From positions 1,825,501 to 1,889,500 of the forward strand of contig NZ_CP058669.1 of NCBI RefSeq assembly GCF_014323565.1: a DNA stretch of 64,000 bases. Reading direction: 5' to 3'. A model generated the notes under the pieces. That model was not told where the DNA came from. It saw only the letters and a list, made by a program, of their open reading frames with translations, and did no database searches. Position numbers and translations under genes: made by a program. This stretch comes from Hyphobacterium sp. CCMP332. GTDB taxonomy: Bacteria; Pseudomonadota; Alphaproteobacteria; Caulobacterales; Maricaulaceae. The stretch's first letter is position 1. Each line of letters begins with the position of its first letter. Of this stretch, positions 24,773 to 33,727 are shown piece by piece.

Positions 24773-25968
24773 TGGCGCTTTTCGCGGTATCAGCCATACG
24801 TCCTGATGGCGGTGCAGAAACCATCCGCATTGACGCCGCCGACAAGGCCGCCGCGGCCGCCGCCATTTCCGCGCGGGGCCTGACCCCGATCCGCGTTCAA
24901 CCCGCCCGCGAAGCCCCGCAAAAGCAGGCCTCCGGCCGGGCCAAGAAAATGGCAACGCGTCTGGCGCGCGAATTGTCCGTCCTGACCGCAGCCGGCCTCA
25001 GCATTGAGCCCGCGCTGGCCGCCCTGTCCCGACATGCCGCTGAAAAGAAGCTGAAAGAAGCTGCGGACATGTTGCTGGCCGATGTCCGCAATGGTGCCTC
25101 CTTGTCGGAAGCCTTTGCCAAGCGGCCTGAAATCTTCCCTTCACCCTTCCCCGAGATCGCCGAGGCCGGAGAAGCCGGCGGAGCGCTGGGCAAAGCACTG
25201 GGCGAACTCGCCGACACCCGCGAGCGCCGGGAAGCGGTCGAGGCGACGATACAGGGCGCTTTGGCCTACCCCGCCTTCCTCATGCTGATGGCCATCGGCG
25301 CCGTTTCGGGCCTTCTGGTTTTTGTCATTCCCAGATTTCGCGGCCTCTTTGACCAGATCGGGCGGGAAATTCCGTCTCAGGCGGCTTTCGTTTTCGGCGC
25401 CGCCGATGCCATTGGCACCTATGGACCGTGGGTCATCATTCTCATAGCGGTGATGGTGCTGATCTGGCGCGCCGCGTTGAACCGGCCGGGCTTTCGCGAA
25501 GCCTATGATCGATGGTTATTGGGTCTGCCGCTCATCGGCACCGCTTTGCGAACGATGATTGCGGCCCGCTTTTGCCGCGTGCTCTCGCTGCTCCTGAAAA
25601 ACGGCTTGTCAGCGGTTCCGGCGCTGAGGCTGGCCTCCCGCGCAGCGGGCAATCTCTGGGCCATCCGGCGTCTCACCGAGGCCTTGGCCGAAGTCCGGAC
25701 CGGCAAGGGGTTTTCCGAGCGGGTAGAAGCCTCGGACGTGCTGCCGCCACTGGCGGCGGAATTGCTGTCTGTCGGCGAGGAGACCGGTGATCTCGGCGCG
25801 GCCGCCGAACGCCTGGCCACATTCTATGAAACCCAGTTCGAACAAAATGCGCGGCTGATCTCGCGCATTATCGAACCAGCTGTTATCGTCTTTGCCGGTC
25901 TTGCCATTGGTGGTGTCGTTGTCTCGATCCTGTCGGCACTGGTCAGCATCAATGAAATCGATTTCTAG
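24772..25968 (+). CDS. gspF: Type II secretion inner-membrane platform protein
   Basis: The 398-residue polytopic protein links the ATPase to the pseudopilus. It has two homologous cytoplasmic domains, each with the T2SSF pattern (LARELSVLTAAGLSIEPALAAL at about 63 and ARFCRVLSLLLKNGLSAVPAL at about 263), and three transmembrane helices (about 168-190, 218-236 and 366-390). The repeated EAGEAGGALGKAL and VGEETGDLGAAAERLA segments are family hallmarks. It overlaps gspE by one base (TGATG). Confidence 0.95.
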   Translation: MALFAVSAIRPDGGAETIRIDAADKAAAAAAISARGLTPIRVQPAREAPQKQASGRAKKMATRLARELSVLTAAGLSIEPALAALSRHAAEKKLKEAADMLLADVRNGASLSEAFAKRPEIFPSPFPEIAEAGEAGGALGKALGELADTRERREAVEATIQGALAYPAFLMLMAIGAVSGLLVFVIPRFRGLFDQIGREIPSQAAFVFGAADAIGTYGPWVIILIAVMVLIWRAALNRPGFREAYDRWLLGLPLIGTALRTMIAARFCRVLSLLLKNGLSAVPALRLASRAAGNLWAIRRLTEALAEVRTGKGFSERVEASDVLPPLAAELLSVGEETGDLGAAAERLATFYETQFEQNARLISRIIEPAVIVFAGLAIGGVVVSILSALVSINEIDF

Positions 25969-25977
25969 AGGTTAGCC

Positions 25978-26379
25978 ATGCACCGCAATTCAATCAGAAC
26001 CTCCGACCATCGCGCTGGTTATTCACTCACCGAAATCATGGTCGTACTGGTCATTATCGGATTGCTCATTGCCCTTGTCGGGCCCCAGCTCTTCCGCTTT
26101 GTCGGCCGGGCCAATAGCGACACGGCAGCAGCCCAAGTCGAGAGCATCTCTACCCAACTCGATTTCTATCGTCTGGAAAACGGCGATTATCCGGATAGCG
26201 CGCAGGGGCTGACCGCGCTGGTCCTCGAGGGCGGACAATCCGTGCCGGATGATCCCTGGGGCAATGCCTATGTGTATGAGTATCTGGGTCCGGGCCGGGC
26301 ACGGATCGGGACGTACGGACGCGATGAACAAGAAGGCGGTGAAGGTGAAGATGAAGACATCTTCCGAAATCTCCAGTAG
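25978..26379 (+). CDS. gspG: Major pseudopilin
   Basis: The 133-residue prepilin has a 14-residue leader ending R-A-G, then Y-S-L-T-E, so cleavage leaves an N-terminal Tyr instead of the usual Phe; Glu at +5 is kept. A hydrophobic helix follows (IMVVLVIIGLLIALVGPQLF), and the C-terminal domain contains the GspG signature YPDSAQGLTAL and DPWGNAYVYEYLG. The acidic tail (EQEGGEGEDED) is a little unusual. It starts nine bases after gspF with a GAGG ribosome site and its 3' end overlaps gspH. Confidence 0.95.
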   Translation: MHRNSIRTSDHRAGYSLTEIMVVLVIIGLLIALVGPQLFRFVGRANSDTAAAQVESISTQLDFYRLENGDYPDSAQGLTALVLEGGQSVPDDPWGNAYVYEYLGPGRARIGTYGRDEQEGGEGEDEDIFRNLQ

Positions 26380-26824
26380 TCGCCGCGGCTTTACGCTCAC
26401 TGAACTCCTTGTCGTACTGGTAGTCGTCGGGCTGGCGATTGCGCTGGTCGGGCCCATGCTATTCCGAAATTCGCCAGCCAGCGAATTGCGGCACTCCGTC
26501 GAATTGATCGAGACGGCGGCCCGAATGGCCCGGACCGAGGCCCGCCTGTCCGGACGCGATACCCTGTTGAGTCTCGATCTGGACGCCAGGACGCTGACCG
26601 TCTTGCCCAGCGAACGCGGTTTCCAGCTCGGCCGGAACATCGATCTGCGCGCCACCGTTGCCGATCAGGAGCTCGACGGAGATATCGCCTCTGTGCGTTT
26701 CTTCCCCGAAGGTGCCACGACGGGCGGAACTTTCCTGCTGGAACTGGACGACACGCAGCGTGCCATCCGGATCAGCTGGATTACCGGCGCAACCGAGAGG
26801 CTGGATCCCGATGACATCGAGTAA
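26351..26824 (+). CDS. gspH: Minor pseudopilin GspH
   Basis: The 157-residue protein has a 13-residue basic leader ending R-R-G, then FTLTELLVVLVVVGLAIALVGP, the type IV prepilin methylation helix. The C-terminal half (RHSVELIETAARMARTEARLSGRD) matches GspH. I chose the ATG at 26351, preceded by an AAGGTGAAG stretch, giving a normal prepilin leader; an in-frame ATG at 26324 is possible. With this start it overlaps gspG by 29 bases, the longest overlap in the operon. Confidence 0.85.
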   Translation: MKTSSEISSSRRGFTLTELLVVLVVVGLAIALVGPMLFRNSPASELRHSVELIETAARMARTEARLSGRDTLLSLDLDARTLTVLPSERGFQLGRNIDLRATVADQELDGDIASVRFFPEGATTGGTFLLELDDTQRAIRISWITGATERLDPDDIE

Positions 26825-27152
26825 GAGCGGTTTCACCCTGCTGGAAACAGTCATCGCCATTGCCCTGGCCAGTGCCGGACTGGCATCTGTCTATCAGGTC
26901 TATGCGTCCTCGGCGCGCGCCGAGCAGGGGGCGACTGAAACCGAAACCGCAGCCCGCATTGCGGAATATCTCTTGTTGACGGCAGACTCTGATGCCAACG
27001 GCGAAACTGATGGTTTTGTCTGGACGATCGAGGTGTCTGAAGATTCCCGATGGGAGGAGCTTGAAACACTCACCCTTCGCATGATCGCCCCGTCTGGCCG
27101 CGAATTCGAACTGGCGCTGGACCGCCCCCGGGCATCGGAGACGCCCTTATGA
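26811..27152 (+). CDS. gspI: Minor pseudopilin GspI
   Basis: The 113-residue prepilin has a 7-residue leader ending K-S-G, then FTLLETVIAIALASAGLASVYQVY. The FTLLE motif and short, compact C-terminal domain are typical of GspI, which starts the pseudopilus tip complex with GspJ and GspK. The ATG at 26811 lies 14 bases inside the end of gspH. Confidence 0.85.
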   Translation: MTSSKSGFTLLETVIAIALASAGLASVYQVYASSARAEQGATETETAARIAEYLLLTADSDANGETDGFVWTIEVSEDSRWEELETLTLRMIAPSGREFELALDRPRASETPL

Positions 27153-27802
27153 AACGCGGCTTCACCCTGACCGAAATGCTGATCGCGCTGGCGCTGACAG
27201 CGGTCGCGATCACAATCATTTCCGAAGGCGTTCGGCAGACACTGAATTTCCAGCGCCAACTCCAGTCCGCACGCGAGGCCCGCGAAACCCAGACGGTGAC
27301 GCTTGAAGCGATCCGCAACCGTCTGGAACATCTCGTTCCGGCGACCCGGCCGGGAGATACGAATGGTGAGGCCCAAATCCTGTTCGATGGACAGGCCCAG
27401 CGTCTCGTCTTTCTGGCCGCAGACCCCGGCTATCCATCGGAGGCGGGCGTCTATGAATACACGCTGGAACTGACAGGCGGTGAAAGCGAGGGAGTTGAAG
27501 ACGACGAGATCACCACACCGCAGCTCATCCTGCACCGGCGGTTGCTGACCGATCTTGATGACTTTGACCGGCCCGCTCGCGAGGATGTCGCCTTTTGGGC
27601 GCTCCCGCTGAGCCAGCCCTTGAGTTTCGGATATGCCGCGGCAGGAGGCTCGCCCTCCCCCGGCTGGCAGGACACAGCCGCCTACCCGGCGCTGATCACC
27701 CTGGCGTCCAGTGAAGCTGACTACGCAGCCCTGACAGTCTTGCTGCCGCGCGAACGCCCGGAGGCAAATGAAGAAACACCCGGACAGGAGACAACACAAT
27801 GA
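27149..27802 (+). CDS. gspJ: Minor pseudopilin GspJ
   Basis: The 217-residue prepilin has a very short leader, M-K-R-G, followed by FTLTEMLIALALTAVAITIISEGV. The globular part contains ARETQTVTLEAIRNRLEHLVPA and RLVFLAADPG, as in GspJ. It overlaps gspI by ATGA at 27149 and gspK by ATGA at 27799. Together with GspI and GspK it forms the tip complex. Confidence 0.88.
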   Translation: MKRGFTLTEMLIALALTAVAITIISEGVRQTLNFQRQLQSAREARETQTVTLEAIRNRLEHLVPATRPGDTNGEAQILFDGQAQRLVFLAADPGYPSEAGVYEYTLELTGGESEGVEDDEITTPQLILHRRLLTDLDDFDRPAREDVAFWALPLSQPLSFGYAAAGGSPSPGWQDTAAYPALITLASSEADYAALTVLLPRERPEANEETPGQETTQ

Positions 27803-28677
27803 CGTCCCGCCGCGGCATTGCCCTGTTGATCGTGATCGGGCTTCTGGCCGTTCTCGCCATGGCCGCCGGCATGACAGCGCTGGCGGCCCGCGTCTCGACC
27901 TCCGCGGCTTTCGCAAGCATGGAAAGACTGGAGCTTCGCACAGCCATCGACAGCGCCGTCGCCCGCACGGCTGTCCAGTTGTCCCGTGAAGACGATCGCT
28001 GGATGGCCGATGGACGTCTGTATGAAATGGAGATCGGCGATGTCAGCTTGCGCATTCGCGCCCTCGCCGAACCCGGCCGCTATGATCTCAATCAGGGCAA
28101 TATCGAAACACTCGCGGCTCTGCTCGAAGAGCTTGATGTCCCGACCCTGACCGCGCGGCGCATTGCCGGCGCCCTCGCCGACTGGCGCGACGAGGACGAT
28201 GATGTCGGCAACGACGGAGCCGAAGCCGGCGCCTATCGCGCGGACGGACGGCCGCCGCCCGGCAACCGGCCATTCATTGCCGTTGAGGAATTTCGTCAGG
28301 TTTTAGGAGTCGACGCGGCCCTCTATGCTGCCGCTGCTCCCTACCTGACCCTGAATGGCGGAGAGGCCGTGACGGGCCGTTATGCGCCGCCCCGCCTGAT
28401 CGAGGCGACAGGCGTGTCCGCCGGTGATGCGCGCCGTATTCTGTCAGCGCGGGAAGGCAATCGCAGCATCCCCGAGGTCAATGGATCGGCCCAGTTCGAT
28501 CCCGCCCAACCGGCGGCCTATGCCATCTTTGTCGAGGCCGAAGCGGCATCAGGTGCACGCCTCTCGCGCGAGATCATCATCAGCCTTCCCGGCGCGGAAG
28601 GCTTGTATGAGACGCTGTCCCGTCATAGCCATGTATTCGGATATGCTGACTTTCTTGATCCGGAGCCCGATGCGTGA
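27799..28677 (+). CDS. gspK: Minor pseudopilin GspK
   Basis: The 292-residue protein has a leader ending R-R-G, then IALLIVIGLLAVLAMAAGMTALA. Position +5 is not Glu, which is the normal exception for GspK at the pseudopilus tip. The large inserted alpha domain has the expected RYDLNQGNIETL and a helix-hairpin-helix-like part (LIEATGVSAGDARRILSAREG). A DWRDEDDDVG acidic stretch may bind calcium. It overlaps both neighbours by four bases. Confidence 0.9.
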   Translation: MTSRRGIALLIVIGLLAVLAMAAGMTALAARVSTSAAFASMERLELRTAIDSAVARTAVQLSREDDRWMADGRLYEMEIGDVSLRIRALAEPGRYDLNQGNIETLAALLEELDVPTLTARRIAGALADWRDEDDDVGNDGAEAGAYRADGRPPPGNRPFIAVEEFRQVLGVDAALYAAAAPYLTLNGGEAVTGRYAPPRLIEATGVSAGDARRILSAREGNRSIPEVNGSAQFDPAQPAAYAIFVEAEAASGARLSREIIISLPGAEGLYETLSRHSHVFGYADFLDPEPDA

Positions 28678-29696
28678 CGACAATCCTTGATGCCATTGGA
28701 CGCGGGTTGAAAACCTGGCGTGACGATGTCGACAGCGCAGCGGCAGAGCTTCCGGTCATTGGTGGTCTGTTCGCCCGTAACTGGCGGGTGCTGCGATATG
28801 AAAACGCGAGCGTGGTCTACACAACGGCCAGTGGCGAAAGCCTCGAAATCCCGGCCAGCGAAGAAGCCGGCATTGCCAGCGCCGAAATTGCCCGGCTCGG
28901 CAAGAAGGGGCCTCTGGTGCTTCGTATTGCGGGCGCTCTCGGATTTCGCCGGTCCGCGAGCTTTCCCGAGGCGGCCCGGAAGCATCTGGACGAAGCCATA
29001 GAACTTGCCTTGCCACGATTATCGCCCTTACCGGCGGCAGATATCGTCTTTGCGGCCGATCGCTCCCGTCTGGAAGAAAGCGATGGCCGGATCAGCCTGC
29101 CGGTTTCCATTGTCCGGCGCAGCACGCTGGACGACGCATTGAAACGGGCCTCAGCCCTCGGGCTCGATGTCGCCGCCATTGATCTGGAGCATGATGAAGC
29201 CGGCATCGCCCCGAGTCTGGATTTGCGCGACGGCCGGTCTGCGCCCTCAGGCGGACGATCAGCCTTCGTTTTTGCAAGCATCGTCAGCGCCCTTCTGATC
29301 GTCGCGACCGGCGGCTTTCTGATTGACCGGGCCGTGCGGCTTGATCCCGAATATGCGACAGCGCGGCGCCCGGCGAGTCTCGAAGCCCGTCTGGAAGCCG
29401 CGATCGCGCACGCCGAAAACAAGGCCAGGTCCGGATCGGCCGTCGCAGCGCTCGCAGATCTCAGCCGGCGCTTGCCCGATGGCGCTTACGTCACCAGCTT
29501 TGCCTATGAGAACGGCAATGTCCGTATATCAGGTCTGGCCTGGGATGCCGCTGCAGCGCTTCGGGCACTGGATTCTGCCGATGAATTTGTGGGGGCATCG
29601 TTCGACGGTGCCACCGTTCGTGACGACGAGACCGGCCGCGAACGGTTTGAGCTGACCGCGCAACATCGCATGATTGGGTCAGGAGGCGGAACATGA
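28674..29696 (+). CDS. gspL: Type II secretion assembly protein GspL
   Basis: The 340-residue bitopic protein recruits GspE to the membrane. The N-terminal cytoplasmic half is followed by one transmembrane helix (about residues 197-218, FVFASIVSALLIVATGGFLI) and a periplasmic ferredoxin-like domain with the PilN/GspL pattern (AALADLSRRLPDGAYVTSFAYENGNVRISGL). It is somewhat short for GspL, and the cytoplasmic half is weakly conserved. Start is GTG overlapping the gspK stop (GTGA). Position between gspK and gspM supports the call. Confidence 0.82.
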   Translation: MTTILDAIGRGLKTWRDDVDSAAAELPVIGGLFARNWRVLRYENASVVYTTASGESLEIPASEEAGIASAEIARLGKKGPLVLRIAGALGFRRSASFPEAARKHLDEAIELALPRLSPLPAADIVFAADRSRLEESDGRISLPVSIVRRSTLDDALKRASALGLDVAAIDLEHDEAGIAPSLDLRDGRSAPSGGRSAFVFASIVSALLIVATGGFLIDRAVRLDPEYATARRPASLEARLEAAIAHAENKARSGSAVAALADLSRRLPDGAYVTSFAYENGNVRISGLAWDAAAALRALDSADEFVGASFDGATVRDDETGRERFELTAQHRMIGSGGGT

Positions 29697-30178
29697 CACC
29701 CGACATTCGCCGCCTGGTGTCATTGATCGCGATCGGCCTCGTTCTGGTCATCAGCCTGACAGGCTTTGGTGTGTCGCTGACCGGTTGGATGGGCGTGCGG
29801 TCGGATATCGATCAGGCCCTTGCCGATCAGGACGTCCCGCCGGCGGCCGATCCGGCGCGCTATCTCTCTCCGGGTGAAAGTCACGCCGTCGCGGGATCCA
29901 ACCTCCAGACCCGCCTCAACGAGGCTGCGCGCAATGCCGGTCTGACAACCGGACGCGTGAACATTTCCCCCGTCAATAGCGCTGACCCGCTCGCCGTCGT
30001 GGTGGATTTTCAGGCCGAAGGTGAGATGGATAACCTCGCGCGCCTCTTGCATAGTATGGAAGCATCACTGCCGGCGCTGATCGTTGAGGAAGTCCGCCTG
30101 ACGCCGGTCCGCAATTCCAGCCGCCTTCAGTTGACCGCCACAATCCGCGCGCGCCGTGAACCCGGAGGCGGATCATGA
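29693..30178 (+). CDS. gspM: Type II secretion assembly protein GspM
   Basis: The 161-residue protein has one N-terminal transmembrane helix (about residues 8-31) and a small periplasmic ferredoxin-like domain (NLARLLHSMEASLPALIVEEVRL). It is the partner of GspL. It matches the GspM subtype II pattern better than the classical one. It overlaps gspL by ATGA at 29693 and its other neighbour by ATGA at 30175. Confidence 0.8.
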   Translation: MTPDIRRLVSLIAIGLVLVISLTGFGVSLTGWMGVRSDIDQALADQDVPPAADPARYLSPGESHAVAGSNLQTRLNEAARNAGLTTGRVNISPVNSADPLAVVVDFQAEGEMDNLARLLHSMEASLPALIVEEVRLTPVRNSSRLQLTATIRARREPGGGS

Positions 30179-30657
30179 ACCGGCGCACCCTCATCCTGGC
30201 CGGTATTGCGGCGGTTCTGACCGTCATCGTCATATTGCGCTACACGGTTTGGAGCGAAGGCGGCGACTCCCGTGTCATAGCGCCCGCGCCACCCCCAGCC
30301 TCAACGGTCGCCATACGCGAGGAAAGCGGTGATTTCCTGCCGCCATATTCAGCCTTCCCGGCGATTTCCGATCGTCCACTGTTCCGGCCGGATCGCCGTC
30401 CGGAACCGGATGCCGTGATCGAAACACCGGTAGAGGCACCGGTCCAGACACCAGACAGCGAGCCGGAATTCGTCGTTATTGGCACTGTCACCGGGCCGAA
30501 TGGCGGCGTCGCCACGATCCGCAGCCAGAATGAAACCCGGCGGGCCTATGTCGGCGATACAGTCGAAGGCTGGCGGATTGATGCCATCACGGGTAGCGGC
30601 GTTGACGTTTCACGAAACACGGACAGATTTCGGCTGTCGATTGGGGAGCCCGAATAG
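30175..30657 (+). CDS. Short GspC-like protein (homology-region domain only)
   Basis: The 160-residue protein has an N-terminal transmembrane helix (about residues 5-22), a proline-rich linker (residues 36-100) and a beta-rich domain (PEFVVIGTVTG through GWRIDAITGSGVDV) like the HR domain of GspC/PulC, which contacts the N0 domain of the secretin. There is no PDZ or coiled-coil domain after it, so the protein is roughly half the usual GspC length. It is the last gene of the operon rather than the first. GspN is an alternative name used for proteins of this kind. Confidence 0.72.
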   Translation: MNRRTLILAGIAAVLTVIVILRYTVWSEGGDSRVIAPAPPPASTVAIREESGDFLPPYSAFPAISDRPLFRPDRRPEPDAVIETPVEAPVQTPDSEPEFVVIGTVTGPNGGVATIRSQNETRRAYVGDTVEGWRIDAITGSGVDVSRNTDRFRLSIGEPE

Positions 30658-30795
30658 CCTTTCTTGTCTTTCGGTTTTCGGGGTGAAATCCCAGTCATCA
30701 CAGAGCGAGCGGCATTGCAGGCTTGCGGTTTCGCGCTATGGTAGGATTCAGGCGAGGAAGTCTCCGCTCCAACAGCGGTATTCAGGGAGTACAGC

Positions 30796-33006
30796 ATGCA
30801 TAAATTCCTTATTTCGGCATTGGCGCTGACAGCTTTTTCGAGTCCGGCAGCCTTCGCTGATGACATGTTTCAGGGCGTTGAAACCCTTGCCTTTTCGGGT
30901 GGTGCCGGAGACGAAGTCCGGTTCACGTCACTCGCGCCTGATGTCATGGAAATGCGCGTCGGCGATCGGATCGACCTGAATTTTGGCCCGGGCTATGTCG
31001 CTGAACTGGACCGCATCGACCAGCAGGCCATGGGCGCGCGCACCTGGATCGGCCGCATTGAAGGCGGCGATATCCATGACCGTGTGATCATCTCGGAATT
31101 GAACGGCTTCACCTTCGGCAGTATCGCGACCGACGATGGCGTCTGGAATATTATTCCCGGCGAAAATGGCGGTCATCGTATTTTCCAGCATCCGGAAAAT
31201 GCCGTACTTGAAGGATGGGGTGACGACGAAATCGTCCCGACTCCGGACAGTGTGATTGCTGAGTTTCAGGAGTCCGCGGCGGACAGCGGAGAACTGTCAT
31301 CGACGGATGCCGTCGCTGTCGGCTCGAACGGAACCATTGATCTCATGGTGCTCTACACGCAGAGCATGGAAGACACCTGGGGCCTCGCCGTTGGCGGGCG
31401 GGTTCAATATCTCGTCGCGCTTCTTGACCAGGCGCTGATCGACAGTGACACCGGCCTGCGCGCGCGTCTGGTCTACCTCGACAAGCTGTCCGCTAGCGAG
31501 ACGGCAAGCAATGCGGACACGCTTTACGATTTGCAGGACGGCGCCGGCCGGGGATTGGCATCCGATAATTCACCACAAGGTGCCGGTCAGGACTTCAGCG
31601 CACTTCTCGCCATTCGTGATGCCGTCGGCGCGGATCTGGTCTCCATTATCCGCCGCCATTACAGTGGCTCCGGCGCTGTCAATCGCTCTGGCAGCTCGTG
31701 TGGCGTTGCTTTTGTGAATGGTGGGAGCCAAAAAACCATTGGCGTGGCGAATGCCGTTAATGGCGTTGGTATTGTCAGCGACTGGGTCAATGGCAACGAC
31801 ACCAACCTTCTCGATGGATATGGTTTCTGTTCCGATTTTACCTTCGCACATGAGACCGGCCATAATCTCGGTTTCTCTCATAATGTCGAGGATACGACGC
31901 TCGGATCGGGCGTGCGGAGCTTTGCACACGGTCATCGGGTTGACTGCGAATTTACGACCATCATGGCGTATGGATCTGATGGCGACGTAACGTGCCCGGG
32001 TACCGGCCGCAATGAAGCGCAGGCCCCTTATTTTTCAAACCCGGATCTGAATCTCTGTCCGGGCGGCGCAGCGTGCGGTATTGCTGCACCAGCGTCCGAT
32101 TTGTCAGCGCCTTTGGCAGACAACCAGGATCCGGCCGATAATGCCCGGGCGGCGCGTGAAGAAGGCAAGAATGTCTCCATCTTCCGCAACGAGGCGCCTC
32201 GCATCGTCTCATCAGTGCTTCCCATCACACGCTCTGTCCAGAATGGTGCGACCGCGACGGCCTTTGCGACCATCATCAACCCGGCCGCAACAGGCTCAAC
32301 CGCAACGGCATGCGGACTGCGCCTCGCAGGCTCTGATGCCTCAAGCTTCTCATATCAGACGACGACATCAGCAAATGCCTTGTCGGGCACAGCCAATACA
32401 CCCGTTGATATCGCAGCTGGCGCGGCTCAGAATTTCATCTTCTCGGTCACATCGGCTTCGGACTTCTCCGACAATAGCAACCAGGTTGGGGGGGTCGTAC
32501 CGAGCAGCAATGTCGAAACAGACCTCTTCATCGAAGCGCATTGCTCCAACCGGCGCTCCGCAGAATACACGCTGGGGCTCAACTCGCTGACCTTCCTGTC
32601 GCTTTCCATTGCACCCGCAGATGTGATTGCGCTGGCAGCAACGATAAATAATGATGGCCGCATCAATGTACCGACGACCGGCAATCGGGTCGGCGTGGCG
32701 TCAGTTGCCGTTTCCAACGTCGGAGCAGGCGCCATTATCACCGCATCGGCCGACACCGCCGGACGCGCTATGGCCGTCTCGGAAATTGAAATCTGTGGGA
32801 CCGATGCGGCCGGGGCCTGCGTTACCACACGCGGACCCTCAGCGACACTGGCACTCAACACCAATGCGACTGCGACATTTGCGGTTTTTGTTCGCGGAAC
32901 CGGCGCTGCTATCGCCGATGATCCTGCACGCAATCGTATCTTTATCCGATTTAACGAGGGCAGCGCCCCACGGGGTGCCACCAGCGTAGCCGTTCGCACC
33001 CAATAG
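30796..33006 (+). CDS. Secreted zinc metalloprotease, reprolysin-like
   Basis: The 736-residue protein has a clear signal peptide ending SPAAFA. The catalytic domain (about residues 175-440) holds the metzincin zinc motif H352-E-T-G-H356-N-L-G-F-S-H362 and a Met-turn, T-I-M390-A-Y-G. The N-terminal 150 residues look like a propeptide, and the C-terminal 290 residues form Ig-like or choice-of-anchor beta domains with paired cysteines (TACGLRL, AHCSNR, EICGTDAAGACVT). It is an extracellular or surface endopeptidase and, from its place 138 bases after the type II operon, a likely substrate of that system. A strong AGGGAG ribosome site precedes the ATG. Confidence 0.88.
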   Translation: MHKFLISALALTAFSSPAAFADDMFQGVETLAFSGGAGDEVRFTSLAPDVMEMRVGDRIDLNFGPGYVAELDRIDQQAMGARTWIGRIEGGDIHDRVIISELNGFTFGSIATDDGVWNIIPGENGGHRIFQHPENAVLEGWGDDEIVPTPDSVIAEFQESAADSGELSSTDAVAVGSNGTIDLMVLYTQSMEDTWGLAVGGRVQYLVALLDQALIDSDTGLRARLVYLDKLSASETASNADTLYDLQDGAGRGLASDNSPQGAGQDFSALLAIRDAVGADLVSIIRRHYSGSGAVNRSGSSCGVAFVNGGSQKTIGVANAVNGVGIVSDWVNGNDTNLLDGYGFCSDFTFAHETGHNLGFSHNVEDTTLGSGVRSFAHGHRVDCEFTTIMAYGSDGDVTCPGTGRNEAQAPYFSNPDLNLCPGGAACGIAAPASDLSAPLADNQDPADNARAAREEGKNVSIFRNEAPRIVSSVLPITRSVQNGATATAFATIINPAATGSTATACGLRLAGSDASSFSYQTTTSANALSGTANTPVDIAAGAAQNFIFSVTSASDFSDNSNQVGGVVPSSNVETDLFIEAHCSNRRSAEYTLGLNSLTFLSLSIAPADVIALAATINNDGRINVPTTGNRVGVASVAVSNVGAGAIITASADTAGRAMAVSEIEICGTDAAGACVTTRGPSATLALNTNATATFAVFVRGTGAAIADDPARNRIFIRFNEGSAPRGATSVAVRTQ

Positions 33007-33014
33007 GAGGGAAT

Positions 33015-33704
33015 ATGCGCTATTCTTCCACATTCCTGATTGCAGCGGCATTTGCCCTGGCAACGGCCACTGCGGCGTCTGCGGAAATCCGCGTTGAAGA
33101 TAATGACGGTGTCTGGACCGTGTCTGCCACTGGCGAGCCCTTGTCAGAAGTGCTGGCCACCATGCAGTCCGAAGCCGGTTTTCGCCTTGTTGGTGCAGAT
33201 CGTCTGATCGATGATAATGCTATATCGGCTGATATATCCGGCTCACTGGGTGACGTGCTGGCGCGTTTGCTGTCGGGCTTTGACTATGCACTCGTTTATG
33301 GCGAGACGCCGGAAACGGCCGATCAGCTTCAGCGCGTTGTGCTGCTGTCCGGGCGTGCCGGCGATGCACCGGATGAAAGTCAGCGCCTGACGGTCGAACG
33401 GCTGCCGGCAGAATTGAGCGAGGAAGATGGCGAGCGTGTCAGCGATCTTCTGGCGCGTCAGGTCCAGCCTCTCATGGACGCAGAATCCGGCACAACGAAT
33501 GCCGGCGGCGGGGACAGCAGCACACTGTCTGCGGCGCCTGCAACACCATCGACGGCGCCGTCAACGTCCAGCGGTGATGATTACGAGCTGGACCCCGAGA
33601 CCCAGGCGGCCCTGGCCGAAGCGACACGCCGGGCGCAGCAGGATCTTCAGGCTCTGGTCAACGCGCTTCAGGCGGCCGAAGACAACGGCAATAACGACAA
33701 CTAA
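33015..33704 (+). CDS. Periplasmic STN/N0-domain protein
   Basis: The 229-residue product has a signal peptide (to ASA at about residue 23), then an STN-like domain (about 30-95: VSATGEPLSEVLATMQSEAGFRLVGADRLI, then GSLGDVLARLLSGFDYALVY). This fold occurs at the N terminus of secretins and TonB receptors. The rest is a Ser/Thr/Ala-rich linker and a C-terminal helix (ETQAALAEATRRAQQDLQALVNALQ). It follows the metalloprotease by eight bases with a perfect AGGAGG site, so the two are co-expressed. A role in recognising the protease or contacting GspD is inference. Confidence 0.72.
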   Translation: MRYSSTFLIAAAFALATATAASAEIRVEDNDGVWTVSATGEPLSEVLATMQSEAGFRLVGADRLIDDNAISADISGSLGDVLARLLSGFDYALVYGETPETADQLQRVVLLSGRAGDAPDESQRLTVERLPAELSEEDGERVSDLLARQVQPLMDAESGTTNAGGGDSSTLSAAPATPSTAPSTSSGDDYELDPETQAALAEATRRAQQDLQALVNALQAAEDNGNNDN

Positions 33705-33727
33705 GGCGATATGTTTTGAGATACCGG

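Noticed and set aside
30658-30795. Possible riboswitch before the metalloprotease gene
   Set aside because: The 138-base gap has no stable stem series or known aptamer core; a simple promoter is enough.
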